Part shown: piece after piece, positions 1 through 13,495 of the stretch
Position numbering within the stretch: position 1 is the first letter of the stretch
Layout of the letters: every line of letters begins with the position of its first letter
From: Marsupella aquatica
Taxonomy: Eukaryota > Marchantiophyta
Direction: 5' to 3'
NCBI GenBank assembly: GCA_973895155.1
Contig: OZ316894.1
Location: forward strand, 3,720,001 to 3,784,000
Length of the DNA stretch: 64,000 nt
Notes under the pieces: generated by a model
Databases searched by the model: none
Seen by the model: the letters and a program-made list of their open reading frames with translations, nothing else
What the model was told of the DNA's origin: nothing
Program-made: the position numbers and the translations under genes

Positions 1-823
1 CAAGCTTGTCAACTTTGTGTTCACGAGTAGCCCCAAACTTGGTTTTCAAAGTCCACCTTTAAGACATCTTCACATATGTTTGGCACAGCTATGCCGCGAG
101 TTGTGTCATTTGCTGACAACATTTGCTAATATGGGCTTTTGCTCCTAGATGGAACAGTACTGTCTTATCAAGAGCTTGAGGACTTCAGGGTTTGATTTTA
201 TGGACTTCAGTAACTCTAAGCTTACCTTCCATGTTGAAAAGTGTAGAATTGCTTACTAACCTAACCAGGAGGATCAACAACCTTTGGTGTAAACCACTTT
301 ACTAACTCAGTAACTAGGTCACAACAGGCCCGTTGGGGGACTCCCAAGTGCCTATTTCACTTCCTTCTCTTGCATTTATCTTCTGAACTTATCTCACCTA
401 TGTACCTTAGTCCTGCCTGTTGATTACATTCACGACACCACTTAGTCCTGGACTGTTTTAACAAGAATCAAATGACTGCCCCTAGTAACAGTCCCATGAC
501 ACCCCTGAATGTGCCAGAAATGCGTCGTCCTCACATATTGAAACCTAATTTCCAATGTTTGACAAGATGATCAGATGGCCATCATAACCACATTGGTCAA
601 CTTGATTCTTTAACATGGTTGCATGAATACAGGGTGTAGAAATTGTTTCGTCGGTGAAGTCAAATGTGGAGGTACATCGAACATCAATTTCAACAAAATA
701 ACTCAGGAAGAAAATATTTTCTTTAATTCACAGTCAAAGTCTATGTCTCACGACCTATTTCATAGAGTGAAGTCATAGGTTATAATGTTTTATAACAGCT
801 TTTTTATAGATTTAGATTACACT

Positions 824-890
824 TGTGTGCATGGATGGGCATGCGAGTCTGGGTGGTGCAGGGAGCCCATCCCGTGCATACCCACGTGTA
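824..890 (+). repeat. Dispersed hairpin-like repeat, copy 1
   Basis: The core GGGCATGCGAGTCTGGGT is followed about 15 bases on by CCCATCCCGTGCATAC. The two halves (GTGCATGGATGGG and CCCATCCCGTGCAT) are imperfectly complementary, so the unit can fold back. Degenerate relatives lie near 4299, 7746 and 54131. The family is unknown to me. Confidence 0.4.
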
Positions 891-2328
891 ATCAAGCTAG
901 TTTATTCAATTTTACAACCTATTTACTATTGAAGCCACAACGCTTCACCCAAAATAAATACCCTCCATTTTCTGCGCTCCATAGCAATGTCCACTATACA
1001 ACCAATTTTATGAAACGTTGGTGTGCTCCGATTTTTAAGGAATCTCACTTTGGTTCTACCGGCCACGTAATATCGGCGGCTTTTCCCTGCAAAAATAAAT
1101 AGACACATGGGCACAAACACCTCACCGTCAGATCCCACATCCTCTCCAGATCTTAGCGGTTCACTCCATGGCTCCATGCATGCATCGCGGATGACGGCCC
1201 CACAGCATGTGACGATGTCCAGGCATGCTACAAACGCGTGCTCCGCCTCTTGTTGGCTGAAAGTTCAATTTTGTGGTGGGTACCCGAAAATAGCTCCAAA
1301 ACTTTTTGGCCGCAAGATTTATACGATCTTTGAGAAATATACAGCATTCTTTGTGTTTACTTTATTATATCACATTTTTCTCTAGTTGGGAAAGACATAA
1401 AATATAATGTGAAATAATATCTACTATATATATATAAAGTGGTAAATTCATAATTGGTTTTTGCGGGAGAAAAAAGTACACCTACATGAAACATAGACAA
1501 ATGAAATGAACATTTAATTTATTTGTTTTCGTCTCTTTGTATTTTGTTTTTGTTTTGTTGTGAATTTATGTCTGGGAGTAGTACGGGCACTAATAACCCC
1601 CCAGTATAACTTCTTTTAATGGACTTGTTTTGATGGGTAGTTTAAGTGGAGGGATAAAGATTAACAAGCATATTGATTTTTTTAAAAATTTAATTTTCTA
1701 TTTTCTTTCCTCCTTGTAGGGTGGGCTGTGATAGTAGACTCTGGTATTAAAACAGATAAAAACACAGGAAGAGGGATATTAATTTTTTAGAAATATTTAT
1801 TTATGATTATGTTTATTGTTTCTTCTTTTTCTTGGAAGAGGGAGCGGACACTGGTAGAGAAAATGCAAGTCCAAATTAGGTTGTGGACTCCAATCTCACG
1901 TCTCCCTTTAGCCATTCTTAAATTCAATAAGAGAAATGAGTCATTGGAAATATCTTAAGTGCTCTCGTCTCCAAATGACTGTCTAACTATGAACCTGGGG
2001 CCATTTACAGTGGGGTGTTTGTTTGAAACTGGGAGTTGTGTTTGGATGTTGCCTTGTTGAATATTGGCCGGTGTGAGATGAGTCATCAATTTTGTACCTT
2101 TTGTGCAAAATGTATGACATGTGAGAGTTAAACTTGAACACAAAGTTTAACTCAACCAGAATGCCCAAGAGAGTTTCTGGGAGTAGATGCCCAAGTAGAT
2201 TTGAGAGGTTATACTCACTGACTTCTTCAGGAATCATCACTTGGTTTGCCAACATCTATTAATCCAGTGTTGCACATTTGAGGAAAAAAGGAGAATTTTC
2301 TTGTAACCAGTGGGCTACCATTTACTCC

Positions 2329-2425
2329 ACTGAGGTGAACCATGTGATCTCATGTGTAGACTACTTGTTTGTTTGTTGGATGTTGCACATGTGCATAGTA
2401 TCTAATGAGTAGCGGTTATTTATTC
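2329..2425 (+). repeat. Dispersed repeat pair A, copy 1
   Basis: This segment (GAGGTGAACCATGTGATCTC ... GTTGCACATGTGCATAGTAT) aligns by eye with 40934-41035 in the same orientation, with scattered substitutions and small gaps. It has no coding potential. It is probably a fragment of an old interspersed element. Confidence 0.45.
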
Positions 2426-4298
2426 CACACCGAGAAGTGCATGTGGCACTCACAACAAACAACAATTCAATCCTCATAACTCTCCTCAGCCTTCTTCCAA
2501 AGAGAAAAACATTTGGTGGCCTATGTTTTGCATCCAGTCAGGTAGAGATTCCAACTGCCAATCAAAACAACTATTCAAATCTCAAATGGTCATCTTCTTG
2601 CAAAGAGAGAAAACACTTGGTGGCCCTATGTCATAAAGCATCCAATCACATAGAGAGGTGAATTTAGGAAGCAAATGTGACAATCACGGCAGACAGTAAC
2701 AATTCAATCTAACTATATAAACAATATGAACCTACTCTTTAGAGTCAAGCCTCAAGACAGAGACTTTAGGGCGTCACCAAGTTAGGGGTTGCAGTGGAAA
2801 GTAGGATTGTGGGCAGGGAGTCTCTAAAAATGGCACAACATGCGAGGAGTCAATGAATCTCAGTTGAATGCAAATTGGTGACTGGTGCCCAGTGTCCTCA
2901 CACTATTTAGGTTCAAAGAATGCACAATTGAGACTAGTCCTCAGAAGGGAAAAATCTAATTTTATAGTTGCAATTGAAATTTACTCTTCAGCGCCTACAA
3001 TCTAGAGTGAAGCTCGTAGACAATGAATCTGGGGGCATAATTAAAGTTGGGGATGTGAGTGTTACATGGGGATGAGTACTGGATTAAGGTTTTACTGAAG
3101 TTGGGATGCAAATGAAAAATGGGTATTGGGGGCAGTATGAGTCTCTGAAAATGGCACACCAGACTTCAATGTACTTAGCAATCTTTACCTTCAAAGAATC
3201 TAACTATATAGTTGTGATCAAAAGATACTCCCCAGGTAATATGGTCTACAAAGAAGCTTGTAGATCATGACTCTTGGGAGATAATTGAAGTTTGGGCTCT
3301 GAGTCTCTAAAAATGTCGCAGGGACACTCAAATGTACTCCCAGCTATTTATTAAGTTCAAAGAATGTGCACTTAAGGCTAGTGATCTCAATAGTACCAAC
3401 CTCAGTTTCTGATCCTTTAGCCCTGTGTTCGAAAGGAAGATGGGAGAAAAGGCAGTAAAAAAAAACATTATCCCCGTCAGATAAGTGCCATGTTCGTATT
3501 CTTCGAGTGTACTGTAGTTGACTGACATACTTGTTGGGATGTAGAGTGACATTCTTTACACGGAACTTCAAGGAAAGAAGGGAGGGAATGTGGGTTGGTC
3601 GTTCGGTGTACTAAACCCCCCAAATCCCGTTGGGCAATCAATTTCAGCCACCTAGAATTGACCAGCCAACGACCCAAAATGTCCCAAGAAAACAACTCAT
3701 AAGAAAAGGGCAATTCAACTGTTGGCAACTCGGCCAATCAACACGAAGCAACAAACTACAAATTTACTTTACATGGAAATCCCCCTTTACAACACTGTGC
3801 TGTTCTTTCTCACCAAAAGTGTCTGATTGAGTTTCCATTTCTTTACTAACCAGATCTCCCTCGAGATTGTGTGGGCTCCCCGAACTGGACCTTCATGTGC
3901 TATAGTAACACAGTGGGGGAGAGAGACAAGTTCTCGAGTACGACAAAGTAGCTTGAACATGGGAAAGCCTGTAATTATGTGCAACCCTATCCGTTTTGTT
4001 TTCTTGGGAATGGAAAAAGAAAATTTATTATCTTCACCGAGAAGGCCAATGAAGATTTTACCAGTTTTTCTTGGGTGTTGCTGGGAACCTTATCAATTGA
4101 GCCATAAAGGTCTCAACAGGAGATTTCAATAAGGGACATTTCATATAGTTGCTTATTTCTTAAAGGAAAAAACTTTGGAAGAATATGGTTGATAATATAG
4201 ACTATAATTTGCCATCAAAGTCTACTGTGCATGATCTACTCAATAGATTGCACCCATATCCCTTAATTTTTCTGGTAACAGTTAGGTATTTGGACTAT

Positions 4299-4372
4299 GT
4301 GTTTGAATGGGGACAGGCATGGGAGTCTGGGTACATAGCCCTTCTTGTGCATATGCACTGGTATTAGGGCTA
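4299..4372 (+). repeat. Dispersed hairpin-like repeat, copy 2
   Basis: It contains GGGGACAGGCATGGGAGTCT, then a variable middle, then CCTTCTTGTGCATATGCACT and AGGGCTA. This matches the layout of the copies near 824, 7746 and 54131. Confidence 0.4.
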
Positions 4373-5180
4373 CTTAACAATAAGGACTGTGGGAACAAGG
4401 GAGGTCAACAGAGAAAACCCAACAAGGAAAACAGATACTGAACATTCTCAAACTACAGAGGAAGCCACATGAACATCCAGACCCATCCCCTTCCCTCCTA
4501 ACGCACAAACAAGCACACATGAGAGTCATGCAGAAGTTAATATGCATGCTAACCGCTCTTCTCATAAATGAATTTGACATTCTATGAATTCCATTAGACA
4601 ATGATGAACATTGGAAATAAGTTGCTAATATGAAAGGGTGAAAAATGGAATACATTATGATAATGTCAATACAAAATGGTGAGTCTTTTATATTTTTCTT
4701 TTTTCTTTTACTTCTACAGAAATTATTTTATTTTTAAATGCAGGACAGAGCCTGGCTCATAGAAATCAAAATTTTATGGGCAAATCAAGACAATGATAAT
4801 ACTAAATAAACAAGAGAATTAGGATTGAATGAGGTAGCCTTTTGCTCAAGGTGTCATTGTAACCCAGCTGAATACTAAGATAACCCAAAAATAGGCTGGA
4901 AAATATATAGGTAACATTTCCTCTTTAAATAACTACAGCGTTAGAGGCATTTAGACATGGTAAATAGAGTTTATTGAAGCTGGGGGTCTCAAAATACCAT
5001 AGGCTCCACTTCAAACTTCATTCACTTTTATTTGCATCCAAAAAGATGATGGCCCCATGTCTGAGTAGTTTGATACCAGTGAGAGACAGTGTGAGTTCAA
5101 AGTTTAACACAACTACGCAATTTCTCAAAGGTAGTTTTATGAGGAAAGCTATCTTGTGTTTGCATGTCTCTCTTCATGGG

Positions 5181-5237
5181 TAACCTTAGTCATGGACTTG
5201 GTTAGGTTAGTTATTTTGCACACTATATCCAAAGCGG
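5181..5237 (+). repeat. Dispersed repeat pair B, copy 1
   Basis: The motif order TAACCTTAGTC, GGTTAGGTTAGT, TTGCACACTATATCC recurs at 42208-42275 in the same orientation with only a few changes. It is noncoding and probably a piece of an interspersed element. Confidence 0.45.
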
Positions 5238-5916
5238 TGTTTGGTATTCACTAATGACATTGTATTTTCAAGTTGTCTACAAAGCATTCATCACCCCGGT
5301 TGTCTGGAATTGCAATGCAAAACACCCAATGGACTCTCCACATATGCTTTTGGGAGTGCATAGGCACTCTTTGTACTTCGGTGACAAACTGGGAGATAGA
5401 AAGTGCCCTCCCCCACCCAAATCAAGGGAACCTGGCCAGGCCACACTTCCCCAAGACTTCAAGGCTCCGACACCAGGGGTACATCATAGAACAAATTACA
5501 TGCTCTGAACATGAGTATTGAAGGCTTCCGGTACATTCATTTGCACATGAGAAGGCCAGAGTTTGAAACCTCCGGATCTTGTCTTTTGTTACCATGTCTC
5601 ATTTTTAGTCCAGCTCCTTTACAAGCATGGAAAGAGGAAAGGCATACTTGAAATCCTCAAGGCAGCAAATTATCTTTCCCTCAACAGAAACAAAAAGTTA
5701 GAGTGAGGAGCTATGCAACAGGAAAATGAACCTGTTCTTATTGGGGCAGGCATTGCTTGGTTGGCTGTTGGCTTTGTTTGAATCATTATGACTCTTGGCT
5801 CCGCTCCCGCTATTTGTGGGACCTTCGTTTGCCATACACATCATGTGTTTTCTTCTACTGACACATGCAGTAAAATCTTGTTTCCAAGTTAAAAAAACTG
5901 ATCGAAAAATAAATCT

Positions 5917-5990
5917 ATTGGATCTGAACTTGAGACATCAACCTTACTAGGTTGAAGTGTGCTACCTGCACTGAGATGCACTCTCTCCTA
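5917..5990 (-). repeat. Possible tRNA-derived (SINE-like) fragment
   Basis: Read on the minus strand, CTCAGTGCAGGTAGCAC resembles a pol III A box in a tRNA D-arm context. About 25 bases on, AAGTTCAGATCCAA resembles a B box (GGTTCGAATCC type). The pair has roughly tRNA spacing, but I could not fold a complete cloverleaf. It is therefore called a possible SINE head or tRNA relic, not a functional tRNA. Confidence 0.3.
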
Positions 5991-7745
5991 AATTTCTCTG
6001 GGAAACTGCTGCACTAGAAGTAGAGACCTTAGAGTTGAGTCCAAGAACAATCTGTCAGCTTGGCGCAAAATACATCCCATGGGGGCTCAATTGGAGTCGT
6101 GATGAGAGAGTTGTTTTCAAACACCTGAAATTTGAGTTAAGGTTGAGTGCAGGCTCACTGATAGAGCTACCAGTGGCAGGGCAGCTTGGGCAGTAAGGCA
6201 TGAGTTCAGGCCAACTGAAGGGGAGTGAGGACAAAGTCAGAAAACCAGAGACTGGTAAACGTGAATATCAGGGTGCCACAAGAAAGAGAAAACCAAGAGC
6301 AAAACATGGCTAGCAACATACCAGCCAAACATGCTCTGTTCCAAAATCAAAAGGCATTGCAGCCTATTTCCCAGGTGATCAAGTGCTGAATTTAATTTTA
6401 TATTTTCCCTCTAAATTGAACTAGGACCCCCTGGGGTCCTCACTTCCTTTGTCACACCATTATGAGCTTTTTTATGTGTGCTATTTCAGCTCTTTAGGGT
6501 TTTTGTATGTTTGGTGGGATAGTTATGCCTTGTAGTGGCTTCGAGGCTTCATCTTTTTATGTTGAGTCTTCAAGCATGAGCTTTGGCAGCAATGGTGTGG
6601 CCAACCAGATCTGAATGCATAAACGTGGGTTCCTTCAACGCAAGGTGCATGTGGCTTGACATATGTGTGATCGGATTGGACGCGATTGATTGTGTTTTGT
6701 TGATGTCAATCGGAGTAGATTCTTGTGAAGATTCTTGTGGGTTTTGAACATGTGTGGACATGAGTTTTACATGTATCCCATTCTTCTATGTTTGTCTGTG
6801 TCTATGTTTGGATGTGAGTGACATGCAATATATGTTGTGTAACAATGTGTATGTGCATGACATTTTTCTTCCGACCCATCGTGCACAAAGAAGTTAGGTT
6901 TTTTTTTTAAATCAAATTGGGCAGAAGACTTTAAAAATATGTTGAAGGAAAATAAGGGTATTTTAATCCTAGTTTGAGAAATTTAAGAACAAGGGGGTTT
7001 TTAATTCTAAATTTGGAAATTCCTAGAATATTCTATAAAGTTAGGGGTAAAAAAATAAAATTTTACTTTATTTTCTTTAAATTCTGGGTGTTTATTACTT
7101 GAAAACTTTAGACATGATATGGGACCTCCCTTGGAGTGAGGCCCCCAAGCCAGGACCCATTTGACACGTGACCTGGGGTGCCTCATTCTAAGGGGGGTCC
7201 CAGTCATGCCTAATAGTTTTAGGTAAACACTGTAAAAGTACGAAAAGTAGTTTTAGAATTTTCTTAATCTCACCTTCTTGAAATATTCTCGAAATTGGTT
7301 TCATCATTTGTGATAATGCTCAAAATTAGAGAAAATAACCTTAATGTTATAAGTCTTCCATTAAACTCAATAACAATATCTTATACTTATTTGGGCATGA
7401 TGGGTAGAAAGAAATAAATGAAAATCCTGTTGCACTTGACCATGCAGAACACCATGTGGTTAGGTGGTCAAGTCTTTCCCATCCCACTCACATCAAGAGA
7501 ATCCAATTACTAAAAAATAATGCTATTGGGAGCAACACCTCCAAGCTTCATGCCAGGTCCCACGTGCCATTCTCAGCATGTATGAAGCAAACTTTTGGAA
7601 ATCTCACTTGTAGTCCATTTATCTATCTCTTCTTTTGATACTTTTATTTGTGATCAGAGTTCACCTTTCATTACCTAGTCCATCGAAAGTAAAGTCATAA
7701 GCTTTTATATCCCTCAGAAAATGAAAATCTGATATTTGGACCATG

Positions 7746-7808
7746 GTTGTGAGTAGGGACAAGCATGAGAGTCTGATAAAGGGACATTTCCTGTTCATAC
7801 TCACAGGA
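7746..7808 (+). repeat. Dispersed hairpin-like repeat, copy 3
   Basis: It contains GTGAGTAGGGACAAGCATGA, GAGTCTGA, and then GACATTTCCTGTTCATACTC. The middle and right parts match copy 4 at 54131 best (CACCTTTCCTGTGCATCTGC). Confidence 0.4.
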
Positions 7809-10662
7809 ATTTGCCTTACTCTTGAAGAAAGCGCATAAGCATGCAGATGGGCACTTGAGAAGGACCTTAAGATGAATATCATCCTGTACTATGGATAAAG
7901 CATGATAAACCCCTGGAAGACTGATGCTATGACTGTTTTGGAACAAAGGTAAGGAGGCCATTGTCTCTGTAGGCTCGATATCTTCCATTGAACCAACTTC
8001 AAAACTCTGTAAACCAATGTCAAACGCAAACTGAAGGACCGAAACACCAAAATTTTACCTAGAGTGTTCCTTTGGGAGAAAACAATCGAGAAGGAAAGGT
8101 GAATACAGACCACTATGGTTTACTTTGCAATATTTACCATCTGCAAAGGTTGATTCTAGAATTGCGTTAAAATAAAATAAGGCATATCCTCTGAACTTTC
8201 ACACACGAGAAATGCTCAACTTTTCCACTTTTTGTAGCTCAGATTTTTAAAATTTCAATAGCAGCTCGAGGGCAATGTTGATGGACATCACATAAGTCTC
8301 TAGCAGGGGACCACATTACTTTTTTAATCGGTCACTTTACACTCTTTATTCGAGACAATTCTCATTGGCTGTGGGTATGGGAAGGGAGCTTTCCAAACCA
8401 TTGACACGGTTGCAGAGGGTGGCGCCCTTACGTATGAACTTGAGATTGGCACACAAGCTTTTGTCTCATTGGTTGTAATCTTCAAGGGACCCACGATTCT
8501 TTTTCTATCACTTCATTTATTTTTCCCCTTTTTCTATCACTTTTTTATATTCAAAAAGCTTTTCATTGCAAATGATAGGTGAATATCTTGTTAATATCGT
8601 TTTTAAGTCGGGTCCTAACAATTCACTGTTCTCGTTGGAAGGAAAACAAAACGGAGGCAAAACCCTGCCCAAGGACCTCTCGCACACACCTGGCATATGC
8701 CTTCGAGCAAAAACCCACATGTTATTATCCAGAATAGGACAAGAGCCCTGAGGGCTCTCCAACGAGAAAGAAAACACCCTACAGGAAACGAATGCATGCC
8801 AGACAAATTTTATGGAAGGCATCAGACTTGATAACACTACACAAGAAAAGACAGACAAAAGTGGCCCAGATAATAATAGTATTATTTAATTGGGTTGATT
8901 GAGATGAGATGTAATTGAAAGGAAAATGTCCACAAGTAACAGTACCCATGAGAATTAGTAACTGAACTAAAACTCATCTATGATTATCTTTGCCCCCGCC
9001 CCCAACACACATGCACGCCCATGCATGAACACAAAATAGACTTGGATAGCATTCATAAGATACTAGTCCCAACAACTATTGAAACTACCAATCGATTACA
9101 ATCGAACCAAAGTTTTTTCGTGTTGTGTCTAAAGTATTCAAAACAAATCCAACAAGGAGTAGGAACGTGTGAAAGCAAAAAGTAACATGTGAGGAAACGA
9201 GATGGTTTGAGATAATTACTACGCAAGTAGACAAAATGGACTTTAAGTTTTGGGAATGTGAGTGAGTCAAAAGGGCGTAAGACGCACCTTGAGTTTTATT
9301 GGGAACCGACACTCACCACAATTACACACCTCCCAAAACGATGGAAATGATTATAAAGGTGGGCTAAGATCTAGGAGAGTTGGGCATGGTGAGGATTTCT
9401 TTTACATGGCAGAATACCTGGGCTGAAGAGTGATTCAGTTGGACAAAGTACTTGACCCTCAAGTTCTCCTGTGGTGGATTCAAGGTTTTCATACATTAGT
9501 CCTTTTGAACTTTAATAATGTTCGAGTACAAACTATGGTAGCTCATACAACCACTTTAATCCTGATTAGCATAGTATCGCTGTCCTTTGGATATATCCAA
9601 GGGCACAGATTTCATCTTCTATCATCTTACCGGCAACTGCATATACCCTAGTGGTAATGGTTCCAGATTCTGAATGGCAAAAAGTTATTTTTTAGTTGCT
9701 TTAGTTTCTCATTCTAATTTTTCCCAGCCAGGAAGTATTACAATCTACTTTTCCCGTATTTTCGTTTATAGCTAGTCAACACATGTGTTTGTGACCTATT
9801 ATAACACAGTTTCTGGGGGCAGTTGGTCACTTAAAAAGTTTTCATGCTGTCATGTCTCCAGTTTAACATCCTCCCCTTTTCCCAAAACTGGCCACATATT
9901 TTTCCAGCTCACCCAGTTGCTTTTTAATTAGGTGTTATTCGCGGCAAATCAGATTATGACTGCTGTACAGTACAAGCATGGCAAGCTAATAAAGCTCACC
10001 TGTATGATGTTTTACACGTTTAATAAACCGATTCCATCTTACAAAAAAGAAACCAAACAGGTTCCTCTTAATCTGGGTCATACCTTCTTTGCTAGAGTGC
10101 AATTAGTCACCGGTTCATGGTTCCATTTTCACGTCTTCTCACGAGGACCCAGAGATAAGACACCACCAGTACGTTAACAAATGTTCAAATGATTGTTGTG
10201 TTGATCCCATAGTCAAAAAGTGCATTTCAGTCAATATATAGAATATGCATGCAAACGTTCAAATGATTGTTTGGGTGATCCGATATCTCAGACGTGTGTT
10301 TTAGTCAAAGTTGCTAAAGAGGGTTTTGTGCTTCTTATCAATGTAAATGTGATGAAACCCTTGTAGAACAGTGGATAAGGGTAATCCTGTTTTGGAGGTT
10401 AGGAGTCAGAAAAATGATTCTGAACTATTAGATTTTGTCGACAATGGGAAGATCAGCGAATGATTATCTGGGGTTTGGGGGTGGGGTAATGGGCATGGGA
10501 GAATCTTAGTTCATTAGGAACTACTTCTCTCAAAGTAATGTGGATTGGATATCAGGGTATTTGGAATCTTTGGAAAAGTCAAGTTTAACGGCTATGCATG
10601 GAAAATAGGATCTTTGACATTAAACTTTTGTTAGTCTCAATTGCTTAACCTGATGAAACTTC

Positions 10663-13380
10663 ATGATGGGGGGGGGGGCATCCGGGCATAGGGAGACCTT
10701 GGTCCGGTTGCAGCGGTTCCTTTCTGGGGATTGGGCTTCGCTTCATGAGGAGTATTACCATAGGTTGTTAGCGATGGCCTCTCGGACCTCCGAGCCTGTC
10801 GAGGAGCCATCTGTCCCTCCAGTGCAGCGCAGGCTTCGCCAGTGCCTTCTTTTGGGGCAGGCTGGGGAGTTTTCTCGGGCCGCCCGCTCCTTGGTCCCCC
10901 TCTCCCCCTCTCCTCCATCCGCCGAGACCGTTCTTGCCTTACGGTCTCTTCATCCCCCGGCTGCATCCGAGGTTCCTTGTTTTCTCGGGAGCTTTACCCC
11001 AGAGACCGAGTTCTCCCTATCCCGTGAGGTGTTCTCCTCTATCTTCCTTCATCTACCCCGCCTATCCGCGGGCGGGATTTCTGGTATGAGGTTCGAGCAC
11101 CTACGCGATTGCTTTTGTCCCGACGACTCGGCATCTGGTTTTTCTGAGTTGTTCCAGGTCTGTGCCCATGTTGCGGGGGGTCGTATTCCTCCTGTGGTCG
11201 CTCGGCTTTTGGGGGCCTGTCGGCTTCTGGCTATGGCCAAAGAGACTGGGGGTGTCAGGCCCCTGGCCATCGGGGAGGTCTTGTTTCGCTTGGTGAGTCG
11301 TGTTTGTCTGCAAACTCGGGCTCCCTTTTCATCACACTTTTTTCCTCACCAGTTTGGTGTGGCCACCCCTGGCGGTTGCGAGAGTGTGGTGCATGGCCTT
11401 CGTGCCATCTTGGATATCCACCCCGACTGGGCGGTTATTCAGGTGGATGTGGCTAACGCATTCAACTATGTATCCCGACGGGTCATGTTTGAGGAGTTGC
11501 GGGCCGCTGGAGGGGAGATCGCATCCCTCATCCCCTTCGCCCGGGCCTTCTATGGGGCCCCGACCCCCCTGGTTTACCCTGACCATCTTGTTCCTGGGTC
11601 CTACGTGACCATCTCATCCGAGTCCGGGACTAGGCAGGGTGACCCCCTTGGTGGGGCGTTGTTTGCTATGGCGCACCTTCGTGCTATTCGTGCCTCTTCG
11701 GCTGCCTTCTCGGGCTGCATGTTTCCTTCTGTTGCGGATGACACTCACATTGTTGCCCCGGTCTCGCTTGTTGGGGACGCCTATTCCCACTTTGTGGACC
11801 AGCTTACCCTCATTGGCCTTTCAGTTCAGCCTTGGAAGTGTGGGGTTTGGTCTCGTCTCCCCCTCCCCCACTCTTTCACCCCACCTCTTGGTATACCCAT
11901 TCGGCTCGAGGGCATCCGAGTCCTTGGGGTGCCATTCGGGGGAGCGGTCTTTGAGTAGGATTTTCTTCTAGCTGCCCTATCCCAGGACGTATTGCATATT
12001 GACCAGTTGACGTCCTTGGGGGATGCCCAGATCTCCTTTTTGATCCTGGTCCTTTGTTTTGTTCGGCGTCCTTCCTATCTTCTCCGGACTGTCCCTCCTA
12101 CCGCGATGTTCCTGTCCTTACTCTCTTCATTTGACACCACTGCGATGAGAGTCTTTGGTCACCTCATTGGTCCGGGAGCCCTTGATGGAGAGGATGGTTC
12201 TTTTGCAGCTAGGCAGGCTGCGTTGCCCCCCTCGGGAGGTGGTATGGGGGTGGCCTCGGCAGTGGACACTGCCCCCTGCGCGTTTCTTGGTAGTTGGGCG
12301 CAGGTGGCTCCTGCCCTGGCCTCCCGTTTCATTGTGGACCTTCGGCCTATCCTCTCTGACTCGGTCATGGGAGTGGAGAACGGAGCTCTCCCTTTTCAGA
12401 TCCAGCTTCGTCATGCATGGTCATTATTGCCGGAAGACATGCAGAGCGTGGTCCCTGCTTTCGAGGGAGTTGTTTTGGACAGCCCGGATCGAGTCCAACA
12501 GGTGATTTCTGATCGCATGCACCAACATACCCTTTCCAGCATGCTTTCTGAGGCACCCTCGGATTTGGTACGGGCACGTCTTCTATCCGGTTCGGGCGCT
12601 GGTTCGTGGGCTTGGCTATCGGCGAGTCCTCTTTGGGCCCCCTTTCGTATGAGTTCTTTTATTTTTACCACATCCACGCGCCTTCGGTTGGGTCTTCCTC
12701 ACCCTTGCCTCTTGGGTCAGCCCACTTGCATCTGTGGAGCGCCCCTTGATGGACGAGGCATTCACATTCTCAGGTGCGGTCATGGTAGTGAGAGGACTGC
12801 GACACACGACGACATTCGGGGCGTGGTGACGGCCATTGCCCGTGACTCTGGGTACCATGTCATGATGGAGCAGAGACATGTGTTACCTCCACGGGATGGG
12901 GTTTCTGATCGTTGTCGGGCAGATTTGGTATTCTCTCGCGCTGGTGTTTGTGCCCTTGGGGATGTCGTTGTTGCTGATCCGACTAGTGGGGCCAACGTGG
13001 CTTCAGCGGCTCATGTACCAGGCCATGCCGCTTCGAGGGCAGCTCGGCTGAAGGAGGAGGCCTATGCTGTGCGGTACCCTAGGGACCTCTTCTATCCATT
13101 TGCTGTGGAGGTCTTTGGGGCGCTACATCCATCCTTTGACCGTTTTCTTCGCTCTTGCGCAGTTCAGTACGTCGAGCGGAGGCCCTATCCCCCTGTGTCT
13201 GTCATCACTACATTCTTTCGTCAGAGGGTGTCTGTTGCGCTTCAGCGGGCACAGGCGTTCACTATTCTTTGTAGGGCGGAGGCTGTTGGTCTTAGGGCCG
13301 CTAGTAGGATTCCTTTGCTTGACCCCCCCATGCAGCTCACACTAGAGCTTTACCAGGCTCTCCAGTTTGCTGATAGGTAG
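10663..13380 (+). pseudogene. Reverse transcriptase / zinc finger / endonuclease polyprotein with one in-frame stop
   Basis: The two open stretches 10663-11958 and 11992-13380 are in the same frame, separated only by the TAG at 11956-11958 and 11 sense codons, so this is one frame of about 905 codons. RT landmarks in order are: SAGGISGMRFEHL; KETGGVRPLAIGEVLFRLV; QFGVATPGG; VDVANAFN with the first catalytic Asp; SGTRQGDPLGG; and VADDTH with the Asp pair. The C-terminal part has CICGAPLDGRGIHILRCGHG, a Cys/His knuckle. It is followed by RADLVF...GDVVVADPT, like the restriction-like endonuclease of R2-type elements. Loss of one codon explains the break; otherwise the frame is intact, so the copy is fairly young. 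No N-terminal DNA-binding fingers are visible, in line with 5' truncation. Confidence 0.7.
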
Positions 13381-13495
13381 GCGTTTGGGTTCCTGTCTTT
13401 GGGTTTGCTTTTCTTGGCCCCTTGGTGGTCTCCCCCCTTGATTGGGTCTTCTGCCTGAGGGATCATGTCTCCCGGTTCGGCGCCCTCTGTTTTTT
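10663..13495 (+). mobile_element. RLE-type non-LTR retrotransposon, 5'-truncated and broken
   Basis: This is a distinctly G+C-rich island in AT-rich surroundings, carrying one long reverse-transcriptase reading frame with a C-terminal zinc finger and a restriction-like endonuclease signature. There are no long terminal repeats. The frame opens directly at an 11-base G tract (10668-10678), so the 5' end is probably truncated, as is usual for target-primed retroelements. The 3' limit is uncertain: after the stop at 13380, a G/T-rich tail runs to about 13495, where composition returns to AT-rich. I see no clear poly(A) tail or target duplication. A decayed relative lies at 39940-40270. The domain order fits the R2/CRE-like, endonuclease-C-terminal group in general; the clade cannot be fixed by eye. 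Confidence 0.75.

Larger units (their letters stand above)
1..10660. other. AT-rich region without a recognised gene
   Basis: No open frame here shows a conserved domain, a convincing splice pattern or codon-like structure; all frames are short and overlap on both strands. The stretch contains several degenerate dispersed repeats listed separately (near 824, 2329, 4299, 5181, 5917 and 7746). It may also hold decayed transposon sequence too diverged to name by eye. Confidence 0.6.
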
